Below the pieces are notes generated by a model. It saw only the letters and a program-made list of their open reading frames with translations. It was not told where the DNA came from and made no database searches. Source: Ruegeria intermedia (GTDB taxonomy: Bacteria > Pseudomonadota > Alphaproteobacteria > Rhodobacterales > Rhodobacteraceae). Taken from it: a DNA stretch of 64,000 nucleotides. Where the stretch lies: NCBI RefSeq assembly GCF_900129345.1, contig NZ_FQVK01000017.1, positions 1 through 64,000 on the forward strand, in the 5' to 3' direction. The translations under genes and the position numbers were made by a program. The stretch's first letter is position 1; every line of letters starts with the position of its first letter. Shown in pieces: positions 27,475 to 36,524 of the stretch.

Positions 27475-27945
27475 TCAGTCCCTGCGCTTCTTGAGGTGCC
27501 GGATGACCGCGTTGGCAATCAATCCGGCCAGCCCCGGCGTCAGGGCGCCAAGCGGGTCGCGTGAAACGGCCTTGAGGCCCTGCACCGTGTCACGGGCTTC
27601 GGCCAGCGTGTCCTCCAACTCGGCCTCGATATCCGCGATCGCCATGTCGCGCAGCTCGGCCACCGGCGCGGTGTCGGTTTCGGCGCTGATCGAATTGGCA
27701 ACGGCCAGAAAAACCAGCGCCACACCAAGATTGACCAGCCCCACGACCAGAGCGGCCATCGGTTGCGACATGGCGGTCGTCAGGGCAAGATAGCCCGCGA
27801 TGTTCAGCATCACGACGGCCAGCGCCGCCGCCAGCCCCGCAGCCGCGAAAAAACCCGTCCGTTTGGCCAGAACCGTCAGGTTGCGCTGGGCAATCAGGCG
27901 TTCGGTGCGCAGAATGATGGATATGTTTCGTGAAATGCGGCTCAT
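27475..27945 (-). CDS. Small two-helix membrane protein, phage-holin-family-like
   Basis: 156 residues. After a basic amphipathic N-terminus come two adjacent membrane segments (GFFAAAGLAAALAVVMLNIAG and AALVVGLVNLGVALVFLAVA), then an acidic helical tail with ELRDMAIADIEAELEDTL. This is the layout of proteins annotated as 'phage holin family' (DUF1469-like). In bacteria these are usually chromosomal envelope-stress or membrane proteins and there are no phage genes here. It forms a pair with the next minus-strand gene. Confidence 0.55.
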   Translation of the reverse strand: MSRISRNISIILRTERLIAQRNLTVLAKRTGFFAAAGLAAALAVVMLNIAGYLALTTAMSQPMAALVVGLVNLGVALVFLAVANSISAETDTAPVAELRDMAIADIEAELEDTLAEARDTVQGLKAVSRDPLGALTPGLAGLIANAVIRHLKKRRD

Positions 27946-27956
27946 CTGTCACCCTC

Positions 27957-28229
27957 CTAGCGCGCGCGGCCCATCATGTAGCCCAGGGCAAACACCCCCA
28001 GGGCGAACAGGATCGCCTTCTTGTGAGGCAGCGAATCCAGTTCGGTCAGGACGTCATCAAGCTCGCCGGCCCATTCGTCCAACGTTTCCGACAGCTTCTC
28101 GGAAAGGTCGCTGGTGGTGTCCATCGTGTCGGCCTCTGGCGCGGCTTGGGCGGGCGCTTGCTCCGAGCGTTCTTCGAGCTGGCGTTTCAATTCGGTGACC
28201 TGCTTTTCAAGCTCGGCCTTGGTGACCAT
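27957..28229 (-). CDS. Tail-anchored coiled-coil protein
   Basis: 90 residues from ATG 28229, which has a strong GAGGAAG site. A charged coiled coil (KAELEKQVTELKRQLEERSE) and an acidic middle lead to a single C-terminal hydrophobic anchor (AILFALGVFALGYMMGRAR), as in ElaB/DUF883-like ribosome or membrane tethering proteins; identity not certain. It ends 11 bases before the holin-like gene starts, so the two are one operon. Confidence 0.55.
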   Translation of the reverse strand: MVTKAELEKQVTELKRQLEERSEQAPAQAAPEADTMDTTSDLSEKLSETLDEWAGELDDVLTELDSLPHKKAILFALGVFALGYMMGRAR

Positions 28230-28477
28230 GGGGCTTCCTCTCTGCTGTCCGGGCGGCGCGTCGCCACGTCGGTGACAGTTATGACGGCGCGACAGTTCCA
28301 TGTCGAGACATCGGCCCGGCGGCGTGCCCGGACCCAGGAAATCCGGCTTCCGCAGCAGGAAGTATCAATTTGATTTGACAGAGGTGCAACATTTTTTTGA
28401 AGGCTACATTTCCGTCTTTTTTCTGCCCGATTCTTCCTTGATAGAGGTCCCCGCGTAAAGGGTTAAAGGGTGATGCG

Positions 28478-28975
28478 GTGAAAGGTTCGGGCAGGCAGAT
28501 GAACGCCGGGTATGACAATCGCGCAGCGGTTTTTTGGTCTCAGACGGAAATCGACGGTTTGGAGGCGGCACCTTTGGCCGATTTGACGGTCGGGTCCGTC
28601 TGGTCTTTGCTGGGTCGGGTCACCTATCTGCGCGACGCCTACCGCGTGATGTCGTCGCAAGCCGTGGCATCAGCCAGCAGGGCGTCGCAGTCACGGTCAG
28701 CTTCGCAGTTGGCCGGGCTTGAACCGTCTTCGTCGATTGCCAGGGTCGTGCTGACGAATGGCGCGCAGAGTTTCGAGGCGGAGTTGGCGCTTGTCGATGG
28801 CGCAGAAAAACCTGTGCTGTTCTTCGACAATGGGTGCCCCGCCCCCGGTCAGGAATTTTGGGTCAGCGAGATGAACGCGGTCACCCAGACCGGTGCGAAC
28901 GGTACATCCCGGGCGAACGTGCTTGTCTTTCCGTCGCAGGTCGCAGAGGTTTCGGGGCGGGTTCCCGCAAACTAG
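28478..28975 (+). CDS. Uncharacterised protein
   Basis: 165 residues from GTG 28478 (AAAGGG upstream) or 158 from ATG 28499. No signal peptide or membrane segment. A serine/alanine-rich central stretch (SSQAVASASRASQSRSASQ) is followed by a beta-rich half with RVVLTNGAQSFEAEL and VLFFDNGCPAPGQEFW. I do not recognise the family. It stands alone between the coiled-coil pair and rpsD, preceded by an AT-rich gap with TTTGACAG at about 28374. Confidence 0.5.
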   Translation: MKGSGRQMNAGYDNRAAVFWSQTEIDGLEAAPLADLTVGSVWSLLGRVTYLRDAYRVMSSQAVASASRASQSRSASQLAGLEPSSSIARVVLTNGAQSFEAELALVDGAEKPVLFFDNGCPAPGQEFWVSEMNAVTQTGANGTSRANVLVFPSQVAEVSGRVPAN

Positions 28976-29109
28976 GCCGTAGCCTGCGACGCGGAATGTC
29001 CTGGTCCGCCGGGATCGGCCGCCGAGAACCTTTCGAACGGATTTGTCGTCCATGTGTGTTGACTCTGCGGCTTCGGCGGATATAAGCGCGGCTTCATTGG
29101 TGTTGGTGG

Positions 29110-29182
29110 CCCCCGCAAGGGGATGCCTGTCATGGGGGAAACCCCAAGAGGACAACGCCCTTCATAGTGGCCCCGCGGGGCC
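29110..29182 (+). promoter_or_regulatory. Structured leader of rpsD
   Basis: Three GC hairpins in a row before rpsD: CCCC-GCAA-GGGG (29111-29122), GGGG-AAA-CCCC (29135-29145) and the palindrome GGCCCCGCGGGGCC (29169-29182). The last ends 24 bases before the start codon and may mask or present the ribosome site. Leader-based autoregulation is known for S4 in other bacteria, but this structure is not one I can match to a described element. Confidence 0.45.
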
Positions 29183-29206
29183 TCGACCTGACGAAGGAGA
29201 TCAGCC

Positions 29207-29827
29207 GTGACCAAACGCACGTCTGCCAAGTACAAAATCGACCGCCGGATGGGCGAAAACATCTGGGGTCGTCCGAAATCCCCGGTCAACCGCCGCGAAT
29301 ACGGCCCCGGCCAGCATGGCCAGCGCCGCAAGGGCAAGCTGTCGGACTTCGGTCTGCAGCTGCGCGCCAAGCAGAAGCTGAAAGGCTACTACGGCGACCT
29401 GACCGAAAAGCAGTTCCGCCGCATTTACGCCGAAGCCGAGCGTGTGAAGGGCGATACCGGTGAAAACCTGATCGGCCTGCTCGAGCGCCGCCTGGACGCC
29501 GTCGTCTATCGCGCCAAGTTCGTGCCGACCGTGTTTGCCGCACGTCAGTTCGTGAACCACGGCCACGTCAAGGTGAACGGCAAGCGGGTGAACATCCCCA
29601 GCTACCGCGTCAAGGAAGGGGACGTGATCGAGGTCCGCGACAAGTCCAAGCAACTGGCCGTCGTTCTGGAAGCGGTTGCCCTGGCCGAGCGTGACGTGCC
29701 GGATTACCTGGACGTCGACCACTCGAAAATGACTGCGACCTTCGTGCGCACCCCGTCGCTGAGCGACGTGCCGTACCCGGTCATGATGGAACCGAACCTG
29801 GTCGTCGAATTCTACGCCAAGAACTAA
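29207..29827 (+). CDS. rpsD: 30S ribosomal protein S4
   Basis: 206 residues from a GTG with AAGGAG 8 bases upstream. Typical S4: [16 protein letters not shown] at the N-terminus, then the S4 RNA-binding domain with [20 protein letters not shown] and [19 protein letters not shown]. It is a primary 16S rRNA-binding assembly protein. It is a stand-alone gene with its own structured leader and terminator, as in other Rhodobacterales, not in the alpha operon. Confidence 0.97.
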   Translation: MTKRTSAKYKIDRRMGENIWGRPKSPVNRREYGPGQHGQRRKGKLSDFGLQLRAKQKLKGYYGDLTEKQFRRIYAEAERVKGDTGENLIGLLERRLDAVVYRAKFVPTVFAARQFVNHGHVKVNGKRVNIPSYRVKEGDVIEVRDKSKQLAVVLEAVALAERDVPDYLDVDHSKMTATFVRTPSLSDVPYPVMMEPNLVVEFYAKN

Positions 29828-29850
29828 GGCGGCGGCATTCGCGAATTTTG

Positions 29851-29881
29851 AGGCCGTACGCCACAAGGCGTGCGGTCTTTT
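29851..29881 (+). terminator. rpsD terminator
   Basis: Stem AGGCCGTACGCC pairing with GGCGTGCGGTCT (two wobble pairs), loop ACAA, followed by TTTTC. It begins 24 bases after the rpsD stop and ends 49 bases before the YqhA-family start. Confidence 0.75.
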
Positions 29882-29929
29882 CACTTGTTGCGCCCGCGCC
29901 CGTTTCAGCGGTCAAAGAAAGGGAACCCA

Positions 29930-30502
29930 ATGCCTGCCAAGCTCCGCATCGAGCATGTCCTCGAACGTACCATCTTTGCGCTGCGCTGGCTGATGGCGCC
30001 GGTCTATCTGGGCCTGGGCCTGACCATCGGTCTGTTGATGGTCGTGTTCCTGCGCGAGCTTGTCCACTATCTGCCGCAGGCCATGGAGATGAGCGCCGAA
30101 ACCGCGATCCTGACGGCTCTGACGTTGATCGACCTGTGTCTGGTGGGCAACCTGATGGTCATCGTGCTGATGTCGGGCTACGAGAACTTCGTGTCGAAAT
30201 TCGATCTGGACAGCGTTGCCGACCGGCCGGCCTGGTTGGACAAGATCGATTTTTCAGGCTTGAAGATCAAGCTTTTGGGCTCGATCGTGGCGATTTCGGC
30301 GATCCATCTTCTGAAGCTGTTCATGGAGATCAGCAAGGAAAAGGACACGCCCGTCGATGCCGAACAGATCCGGTGGTTGTTGGCGATACATGCGGTGCTG
30401 GTCGTCTCGGGCCTGCTGCTGGCGGGCATGGATTGGCTGAAGGAGCGGGCCGTCCCGGCCCATCACGGCGCAATCACGAAAAGCGGGGCGTCGGATCATT
30501 GA
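29930..30502 (+). CDS. yqhA: YqhA family (UPF0114) inner-membrane protein
   Basis: 190 residues from ATG 29930. The N-terminus RIEHVLERTIFALRWLMAP matches the UPF0114 signature. Membrane segments include VYLGLGLTIGLLMVVFL, LIDLCLVGNLMVIVLMSGYE, LLGSIVAISAIHLL and LLAIHAVLVVSGLLLAG. The function is not established. It follows the rpsD terminator and is probably transcribed alone. Confidence 0.8.
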   Translation: MPAKLRIEHVLERTIFALRWLMAPVYLGLGLTIGLLMVVFLRELVHYLPQAMEMSAETAILTALTLIDLCLVGNLMVIVLMSGYENFVSKFDLDSVADRPAWLDKIDFSGLKIKLLGSIVAISAIHLLKLFMEISKEKDTPVDAEQIRWLLAIHAVLVVSGLLLAGMDWLKERAVPAHHGAITKSGASDH

Positions 30503-30557
30503 CACCCCGCGCGGGCCGCCGGGGTCGTGTGTCGGCCCGGCCTCGGCCACGCAGTGC

Positions 30558-31019
30558 CTACAGAGGCAGCGGTCGCCCTTCGGCAATTGCCTCCATCGCG
30601 AAATATGAGGTCACGCTGTCCAGTTCGACCTTCTCGATCAGGCGCTGGTAAACCTTGTCATAGCTCGTCATGTCCTGCGTCACGACCTTCAGCTGATAGT
30701 CATAGTCGCCGCCGATCCGGTGGAAATCGACAACCTCGGGAATGGTCAGGACGTGGCTGCGAAAGGCCTGCAGCCACTCGGCCGAGTGGTGGCGGGTGCG
30801 CAGCATCACAAAGACCACCAGGTTCAGCCCCAGTTTCTCGCGCGCGATCCGGGCTGTCGAGCCCCTGAGCACACCCGCGTCGTTCAGCGCCTTCAACCGC
30901 CGCCAGCATGCGTTCTGCGACAGGCCGACTCGTTCGGCCAGTTCCCGCTGGGACAGGGTCGCGTCCTTTTGCAGTTCGCGAAGAAGGTGCCTGTCAATTT
31001 GATCTATTTTTTCGAACAT
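30558..31019 (-). CDS. Lrp/AsnC family transcriptional regulator
   Basis: 153 residues: an N-terminal helix-turn-helix (TLSQRELAERVGLSQNACWR) and a C-terminal RAM/AsnC ligand domain (VPEVVDFHRIGGDYDYQLKV-type segment, shown in part). These regulators respond to amino acids and usually control a divergent neighbour. Here that is the class V aminotransferase on the plus strand, 103 bases away, with a palindrome TACGA-N7-TCGTA between the two. Confidence 0.88.
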   Translation of the reverse strand: MFEKIDQIDRHLLRELQKDATLSQRELAERVGLSQNACWRRLKALNDAGVLRGSTARIAREKLGLNLVVFVMLRTRHHSAEWLQAFRSHVLTIPEVVDFHRIGGDYDYQLKVVTQDMTSYDKVYQRLIEKVELDSVTSYFAMEAIAEGRPLPL

Positions 31020-31028
31020 ATCGGATCA

Positions 31029-31045
31029 TACGACCCAAGATCGTA
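31029..31045. promoter_or_regulatory. Candidate Lrp-type operator
   Basis: TACGACCCAAGATCGTA, an inverted repeat of 5-base arms with a 7-base centre, 10 bases upstream of the regulator start codon and 78 bases before the aminotransferase start. Size and symmetry fit an Lrp-family half-octamer site. Confidence 0.4.
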
Positions 31046-31122
31046 ACAAATCAAGCGAAGAAAGGTGAGGATTGTTCACGGCAAGGCGATCATGCTCAGA
31101 GAAGCAATATGGAGCCAATGAC

Positions 31123-32538
31123 ATGACCCTGTCCCATTTTCGTGCAGAAATCCAAGCCGCCACTCACAATTCGACCCTGCGCGACGGGCTGATCGGAGAG
31201 AACGTTCTGATCCCGGGTCTGCATGGGGACGTGCCGCTTGTGTACGCGGACTACGTTGCCTCGGGCCGCGCATTGCGGCAGGTCGAGGATTTCGTGGCCC
31301 GGCATGTGTTGCCATTCTATGCGAACAGCCACACCGAAGCCTCCTATTGCGGTTCCTACATGACGCGACTGCGCCGCGAGGCGCGCGCGGAAATAGCCCG
31401 CATCGTTGGCGCGAGGGGAGATGACGCGGTGATCTTCACCGGGTCCGGTGCCACTGCGGGGCTCAACCGGCTGGTCAGTCTGATGGGAGTGCAAGAGGCT
31501 GACCGGCCGGTTGTCTTGATCGGTCCGTACGAGCACCATTCGAACATCCTGCCCTGGCGCGAGAGCAAGGCGCAGGTCATCGAGATCCCCGAAGGCCCCG
31601 AGGGCGGGCCGGACATGGCGGTGCTGGAACAGACGCTGATCGAGCATTCGGATTCGGATCTGGTGATCGGGTCATTCTCGGCGGCGTCGAATGTCACGGG
31701 CGTGATCACCGACCCCGATCCGGTGACGCGGCTGCTGAAACGGCATGGGGCGCGCGCGGTCTGGGATTATGCCGGGGGCGGGCCCTACCTGCTGATGGAT
31801 ATGGGGCCGGACGATGCGCGCAAGGATGCCATCGTCGTGTCTCCGCACAAGTTTCCGGGCGGGCCGGGGGCCTCGGGCGTTCTGATCGTGAACCGGGGCG
31901 CCGTGCGCCGCACCTGTCCCAGCTGGCCGGGCGGGGGCACGGTCAGCTTCGTTTCGCCCTGGCGCCACGATTACAGCACCGATCTGGCCACCCGCGAAGA
32001 GGCCGGAACCCCGAACGTGATCGGCGACATCCGCGCGGCCCTGGCCTTCATCGTCAAGGATGCCGTGGGCACCGACGAGATCGCCCGGCGCGAGGCGCTG
32101 TACAACCGCATGGCGTTGGATGGGTGGCGGGACAACCCGAACCTGACCCTGCTGGGCGTGGATCACCCGCACCGCCTGCCGATCTTTTCGTTTCTGGTGC
32201 GCGACACCACCGGGCAGCCGGTGCACCAACAGCTGTTCACCCGGATGCTCAGCGACATCTACGGCATTCAGGCGCGCGGCGGGTGTGCCTGCGCCGGCCC
32301 CTATGCGCATCGGCTGCTGGGCATCGACAAGGCGGCCTCGGAGGCGCTGCACGTAGCGTTGTCGGCCGGGGAAGAGATGAAGAAACCGGGTTGGGTGCGG
32401 CTGAATTTCTCGTACATGATGACCGAGGACACGGTTCAGTTCATCATCGACAGCGTCAATGACCTGTCGCGCCGCACGCAGGAATACGCCCCGTTCTACG
32501 CCGTCGATCCGGCAACCGCCCGCTTCAAGGCGGCGTGA
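31123..32538 (+). CDS. Class V aminotransferase / cysteine desulfurase-like enzyme
   Basis: 471 residues from ATG 31123 (GGAG 9 bases upstream). A fold-type I PLP enzyme: THTEASYCGSYMTRLRRE, the phosphate-binding FTGSGATAGLNRL, the PLP-stacking H in YEHHSNILPWRE and the Schiff-base lysine in SPHKFPGGPGASG. A cysteine pair in ARGGCACAGPYAH lies where group II desulfurases carry their active-site Cys loop. It could be a cysteine desulfurase/lyase or an aminotransferase on another amino acid. No suf or isc genes are adjacent. The divergent Lrp gene suggests amino-acid-induced expression. Confidence 0.75.
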   Translation: MTLSHFRAEIQAATHNSTLRDGLIGENVLIPGLHGDVPLVYADYVASGRALRQVEDFVARHVLPFYANSHTEASYCGSYMTRLRREARAEIARIVGARGDDAVIFTGSGATAGLNRLVSLMGVQEADRPVVLIGPYEHHSNILPWRESKAQVIEIPEGPEGGPDMAVLEQTLIEHSDSDLVIGSFSAASNVTGVITDPDPVTRLLKRHGARAVWDYAGGGPYLLMDMGPDDARKDAIVVSPHKFPGGPGASGVLIVNRGAVRRTCPSWPGGGTVSFVSPWRHDYSTDLATREEAGTPNVIGDIRAALAFIVKDAVGTDEIARREALYNRMALDGWRDNPNLTLLGVDHPHRLPIFSFLVRDTTGQPVHQQLFTRMLSDIYGIQARGGCACAGPYAHRLLGIDKAASEALHVALSAGEEMKKPGWVRLNFSYMMTEDTVQFIIDSVNDLSRRTQEYAPFYAVDPATARFKAA

Positions 32539-32602
32539 CGGAATTGCCGCTTTTCCCAAGGCCTTGAGACCTGTATGAGGGGCGCAACCAACGGAGCCCC
32601 TC

Positions 32603-33688
32603 ATGAACAAGATCACCCCGCAACCCGGCATCATGGATATCGCGCTGTATCAGGGCGGCCAGTCGCATGTCGAGGGCGTGGAAAACGTCATCAAGCTGAG
32701 TTCCAACGAAAACCCCTTTGGCCCCAGCCCCAAGGCGATCGAAGCCGTGCGCGACAGTGCCACGATGCTGCATCGCTATCCGGTGACCGATCACTACAAC
32801 CTGCGCGCGGCGATCGGCGAGCGGCACGGGCTGGACCCCGACCGGATCATCTGCGGCGTCGGCAGCGACGAGGTGCTGCAATTCGTGGCCCAGGCCTATG
32901 CCGGGCCGGGGGACGAGGTGATCCATACCGAGCACGGCTTCTCGATGTACCCGATCATCGCCCGCATGGCCGGCGCGACCCCGGTCGAGGTGCCCGAGCG
33001 CGACCGCAAGGTCGATGTCGATGCGATCCTGGCCGCGGTGACCGACCGCACCCGGATCGTGTTCGTGACTAACCCGGGCAATCCGACCTCGACCATGATT
33101 TCGGACGCCGAGCTGACGCGCCTGGCCGAGGGCCTGCCGCAGACCTGCCTGATGGTTCTGGACGGCGCCTATGCGGAATTCGTGCCGGGCTTTGACGGCG
33201 GTGCCGGTCTGGTGGACCGGTTCGACAACGTGATCATGACCCGGACCTTCTCGAAGATCTACGGGCTGGGCGGGATGCGGGTCGGCTGGGGCTATGCGCA
33301 TCGCGAAATCATCGACGTGCTGAACCGCGTGCGCCAGCCCTTCAACCTGTCGCTGACGGCCATCGCCGCGGCCGAGGCCGCCGTGGCCGATGTGGAATAT
33401 GTCGAGTTCTGCCGGGCCGAAAACGCCCGTTTGCGCGAATGGCTGTCGGCCGAACTGGCCAGGATCGGCGTTCCGTCCGATCCGTCCTGCACCAATTTCA
33501 TCCTCGCGCGGTTCGCGGATCAGGCCGAGGCAGAGGCCTGCGACGCCTATCTGCAATCGAAAGGTTTGATCGTGCGCCGGGTTGCGGGCTACAAGCTGCC
33601 CAACGCGCTGCGGATCACTGTGGGCGACGAAAAGGCCTGTCGCCGCGTGGTTGCGGCCATCACCGCGTTCAAGGGGGGCGCCGCATGA
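32603..33688 (+). CDS. hisC: Histidinol-phosphate aminotransferase family enzyme
   Basis: 361 residues with a GGAGCCCCTC ribosome site. Fold-type I PLP enzyme: [18 protein letters not shown], and the PLP lysine in [14 protein letters not shown]. It overlaps the arogenate/prephenate dehydrogenase gene by ATGA. That pairing suggests it acts on an aromatic substrate (arogenate/tyrosine/phenylalanine transamination) as well as, or instead of, histidinol phosphate. Confidence 0.85.
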   Translation: MNKITPQPGIMDIALYQGGQSHVEGVENVIKLSSNENPFGPSPKAIEAVRDSATMLHRYPVTDHYNLRAAIGERHGLDPDRIICGVGSDEVLQFVAQAYAGPGDEVIHTEHGFSMYPIIARMAGATPVEVPERDRKVDVDAILAAVTDRTRIVFVTNPGNPTSTMISDAELTRLAEGLPQTCLMVLDGAYAEFVPGFDGGAGLVDRFDNVIMTRTFSKIYGLGGMRVGWGYAHREIIDVLNRVRQPFNLSLTAIAAAEAAVADVEYVEFCRAENARLREWLSAELARIGVPSDPSCTNFILARFADQAEAEACDAYLQSKGLIVRRVAGYKLPNALRITVGDEKACRRVVAAITAFKGGAA

Positions 33689-34605
33689 GCCAGATCTATG
33701 ACCGCGTGGCGCTGATCGGGTTGGGTCTGATCGCTTCGTCGATGTACTGGGCGATCAAGCGTGCCGGGCTGGCGGGCGAGGTGACCGGCTATGCCCGGTC
33801 CGAGGCCACCCGCGACACCGCGCGGCGCATCGGTCTGTGCGACCGGGTCTGCGACACCGCGCAAGAGGCGGTGGAAGGTGCCGATCTGGTCGTGCTCTGC
33901 GTGCCGGTGGGCGCAATGGGCCCCGTCGCCAAGGACATCGCGCCGGTGCTCAAGCCCGGCGCGACCGTTTCGGATGTCGGCTCGGTCAAGCGGCATGTCA
34001 TTCAGGATGTCGGCCCGCATATTCCCGAAGGCGTGCATTTCGTGCCCGCCCACCCGCTGGCCGGGACCGAGCATTCCGGCCCCGAGTCCGGCTTTGCCGA
34101 ACTGTTCGACAACCGCTGGTGTCTGCTGGTTCCGGTCGAAGGGTCTGACCCCGCGGCCATCGCCCGCCTGCGCGCCTTGTGGGAGGGGATGGGATCGAAC
34201 GTCGACGAGATGGATGCCGATCACCACGATCTGGTTCTGGCCGTCACCAGCCACGCGCCGCACCTGATCGCCTATACGATGGTGGGCGTGGCCGACGACC
34301 TGCGGCGCGTCACCGACTCCGAGGTCATCAAGTACTCGGCCGCCGGTTTCCGTGATTTCACCCGGATCGCGGCCTCGGACCCGACCATGTGGCGCGACGT
34401 GTTTCTGACCAACAAGGACGCGACGCTGGAAATCCTCGGCCGTTTCACCGAAGAGCTTTTCGCCCTGCAACGCGCGATCCGCACGGGCGATGGTCAGCAC
34501 CTGTTCGACTATTTCACTCGCACAAGGGCGATCCGGCGCGGCATCATCGACGCGGGTCAGGACACCGATGCCCCCGATTTCGGGCGCGTAAAGGCCAAGT
34601 CATGA
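33685..34605 (+). CDS. tyrC: Prephenate/arogenate dehydrogenase
   Basis: 306 residues. The N-terminal NAD-binding motif reads [16 protein letters not shown] (GxGxxA variant), and the TyrA active-site segment is [11 protein letters not shown] with SVKRHV before it. It oxidatively decarboxylates prephenate or arogenate in tyrosine synthesis. Translationally coupled on both sides (ATGA with hisC and with the extensin gene). Confidence 0.88.
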   Translation: MSQIYDRVALIGLGLIASSMYWAIKRAGLAGEVTGYARSEATRDTARRIGLCDRVCDTAQEAVEGADLVVLCVPVGAMGPVAKDIAPVLKPGATVSDVGSVKRHVIQDVGPHIPEGVHFVPAHPLAGTEHSGPESGFAELFDNRWCLLVPVEGSDPAAIARLRALWEGMGSNVDEMDADHHDLVLAVTSHAPHLIAYTMVGVADDLRRVTDSEVIKYSAAGFRDFTRIAASDPTMWRDVFLTNKDATLEILGRFTEELFALQRAIRTGDGQHLFDYFTRTRAIRRGIIDAGQDTDAPDFGRVKAKS

Positions 34606-35459
34606 AACTGATCAAAGGCAAAGCCCTGTCCATGGTTGCGGTGGTTTGGGCTGGCGCGGCCCTTGCTGCCGCCCCCGACACATCATTGGTCCCGGTTGCG
34701 CGGCCATCCCCGGCGGCAGAGCCGGTGCGGGTCGCTTATGTCTCGGCAAGTCCGGCGACGTCGATTGCCGTGCCGGCGAATATGCGACCCGTGGTGCGAC
34801 CCGTATCCCCTCAGGTTCTGGCCGTTGCAGCGCGCCCGGCCGACCTTCCGCTGCTTGGACCGGATAGGTCGCTGAAACCCTACCTGCGGCCCGAGACACT
34901 GGAACAGGAAATTCTTTTCAGGAAACGCAAACTGCGCAAGGGATCGGTGTGCGGTGACATCGCCATCCAGGGAAAACCGGTCGGAACGGTTCCGGGCAAG
35001 ATCAAGGCCTGCGGGATCAAGGAGGCGGTCCAGATCACCTCGGTGTCCGGCGTGGCGCTCAGCCGGCCTTCGACGATGGATTGCGGAACGGCCATCGCGT
35101 TGAACAAATGGGTCGACAAGACCGTAAAGCCAACCTTCAAACGGCGCGGGCCGGTGGTCGAACTGCAGGTCGCAGCCCACTATGCCTGCCGGACGCGGAA
35201 CAACCGCAAGGGCGCGCGGATATCGGAACATGGCAAGGGGCGGGCCATTGATATCTCGGGGTTCAAAATGGCCGATGGCGAGGTGGTGACGGTTCTGGAC
35301 GGTTGGCGCAAGAACCCGTCGAAAAAGCAGCTGACCAGGATCTGGCGCGGGGCGTGCGGGCCGTTCGGTACGGTTCTGGGGCCGAATTCCGATCGCTATC
35401 ACCGGGATCATTTCCATCTGGATACCGCCCGTTACCGCAGCGGCCCCTACTGCCGCTAG
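34602..35459 (+). CDS. Extensin-like C-terminal domain protein
   Basis: 285 residues. A signal-like N-terminus (LSMVAVVWAGAALAAAP) and a proline/alanine/valine-rich linker lead to the bacterial extensin-like domain. That domain has the zinc-peptidase-type motifs SEHGKGRAIDISGF and RDHFHLD and paired cysteines (CGIKEA, HYACRT, RGACGPFG, GPYC). These proteins resemble LAS peptidases acting on peptidoglycan. It overlaps tyrC by ATGA, although the functions are unrelated. Its stop shares CTAG with DUF2125. Confidence 0.8.
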   Translation: MKLIKGKALSMVAVVWAGAALAAAPDTSLVPVARPSPAAEPVRVAYVSASPATSIAVPANMRPVVRPVSPQVLAVAARPADLPLLGPDRSLKPYLRPETLEQEILFRKRKLRKGSVCGDIAIQGKPVGTVPGKIKACGIKEAVQITSVSGVALSRPSTMDCGTAIALNKWVDKTVKPTFKRRGPVVELQVAAHYACRTRNNRKGARISEHGKGRAIDISGFKMADGEVVTVLDGWRKNPSKKQLTRIWRGACGPFGTVLGPNSDRYHRDHFHLDTARYRSGPYCR

Positions 35460-36457
35460 CGCAGGATCAGGCGCGGAGCGGGCCCCAAAGGCAACGGACC
35501 CAGCGCCACGAACCCGTCGCGGAAATTCAGCTGCAGGTCCAGCGCATTGGGATTGCCCCCCAATCCCGCCAGCAGCTTCAGTGCCCGCGTGACCGGATCA
35601 ACGGCTTGATCGGGCAGGGCACCGGCAGCATTGGCCATGGCGATCATGTCGCGCCAGTTCTCGGCCTTGATCGCCACGTCACCGACTGGGATACCCTGTT
35701 CATCAACCTCCAACGCGCCGGTTGCCAGCAGGCGCAGTTCGCCACATTGCACCTCGGCAAGGTGCAGGTCGATCAGCCGGGGTTGCGGACGGCGTTCTTC
35801 CAGCGCGGAACGATCCCAGGTTTTGTCGAAGGTTACGTTCATGTCCAGTTTCAGCGTCTCGAACGCCTGCGGCAGGGACGTGGCCGAGCGCATGAGTGCG
35901 CGCAGATCGTCCCCGGGCGAGAACGCATCCGAATTGATCTTGACGGCATAGGTTTCGGGTGTTTCGACCTGTTCCATCATCAGATGCAGCGATCCGGCGG
36001 CCGCGGACTCGGTTCCGTCGCGCATGACCGACCATGGACCCGCCGACAGGGCCATCCGTTCCAACTCCAGCGCCACGCCCGGCCGAAGGTGAAGTTCGGC
36101 CTGCAGGTCCCGGGCCTGAATGGTCGCCGTCTGGTCGAAATACGACAGTCTCTGCGGCGTGTCGGCAAAGCGCAACACTTGCCGTCCGGGCCAGATGGCG
36201 GGGCTTTGAAACTCGATCCAGTCGGCGCTCCAGGCCGTGCCGGTCGCCGGATCCGCCAGCGCCGGGCTGTCCAGCCGGGTGCGGTGATGCAGAGGATAGC
36301 CCGAGGTGTGGACCTGCGCGAAATCCGCCAGCCAGCCCCGGGCCTGCTGATGGTCGAACCATCCGGTGATCGCGCTGCGCAACCCGTACCCGGCGATGGC
36401 CCAATACGCGCTCCAGACGACCGCAAGAAAAATCAGAACTCGTATCAGTCGGCGCAT
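35456..36457 (-). CDS. DUF2125 family protein
   Basis: 333 residues with an N-terminal membrane segment (LIRVLIFLAVVWSAYWAIAG) and a long beta-rich periplasmic domain containing GWFDHQQARGW and SGYPLHH. The family is common in alphaproteobacteria and has no assigned function; the fold resembles lipid-transport or AsmA-like envelope proteins only in a general way. It stands alone between convergent extensin and divergent ChaC genes. Confidence 0.75.
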   Translation of the reverse strand: MRRLIRVLIFLAVVWSAYWAIAGYGLRSAITGWFDHQQARGWLADFAQVHTSGYPLHHRTRLDSPALADPATGTAWSADWIEFQSPAIWPGRQVLRFADTPQRLSYFDQTATIQARDLQAELHLRPGVALELERMALSAGPWSVMRDGTESAAAGSLHLMMEQVETPETYAVKINSDAFSPGDDLRALMRSATSLPQAFETLKLDMNVTFDKTWDRSALEERRPQPRLIDLHLAEVQCGELRLLATGALEVDEQGIPVGDVAIKAENWRDMIAMANAAGALPDQAVDPVTRALKLLAGLGGNPNALDLQLNFRDGFVALGPLPLGPAPRLILR

Positions 36458-36524
36458 GGGGAATGGCCCTTTTTCCTGCCTCGGAATTGATGTTTATAGA
36501 CCCAAACGGGCAAGGACCAGAACT

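Noticed and set aside
27475..27945. Prophage marker (holin)
   Set aside because: The family name includes holin, but no phage genes, integrase or attachment site are near and the neighbour is a chromosomal coiled-coil gene.
36366..36524. Extended N-terminus for ChaC
   Set aside because: The added residues are not protein-like, and the ATG at 36525 has a good ribosome site and starts directly at the conserved MWVFGYGSL.
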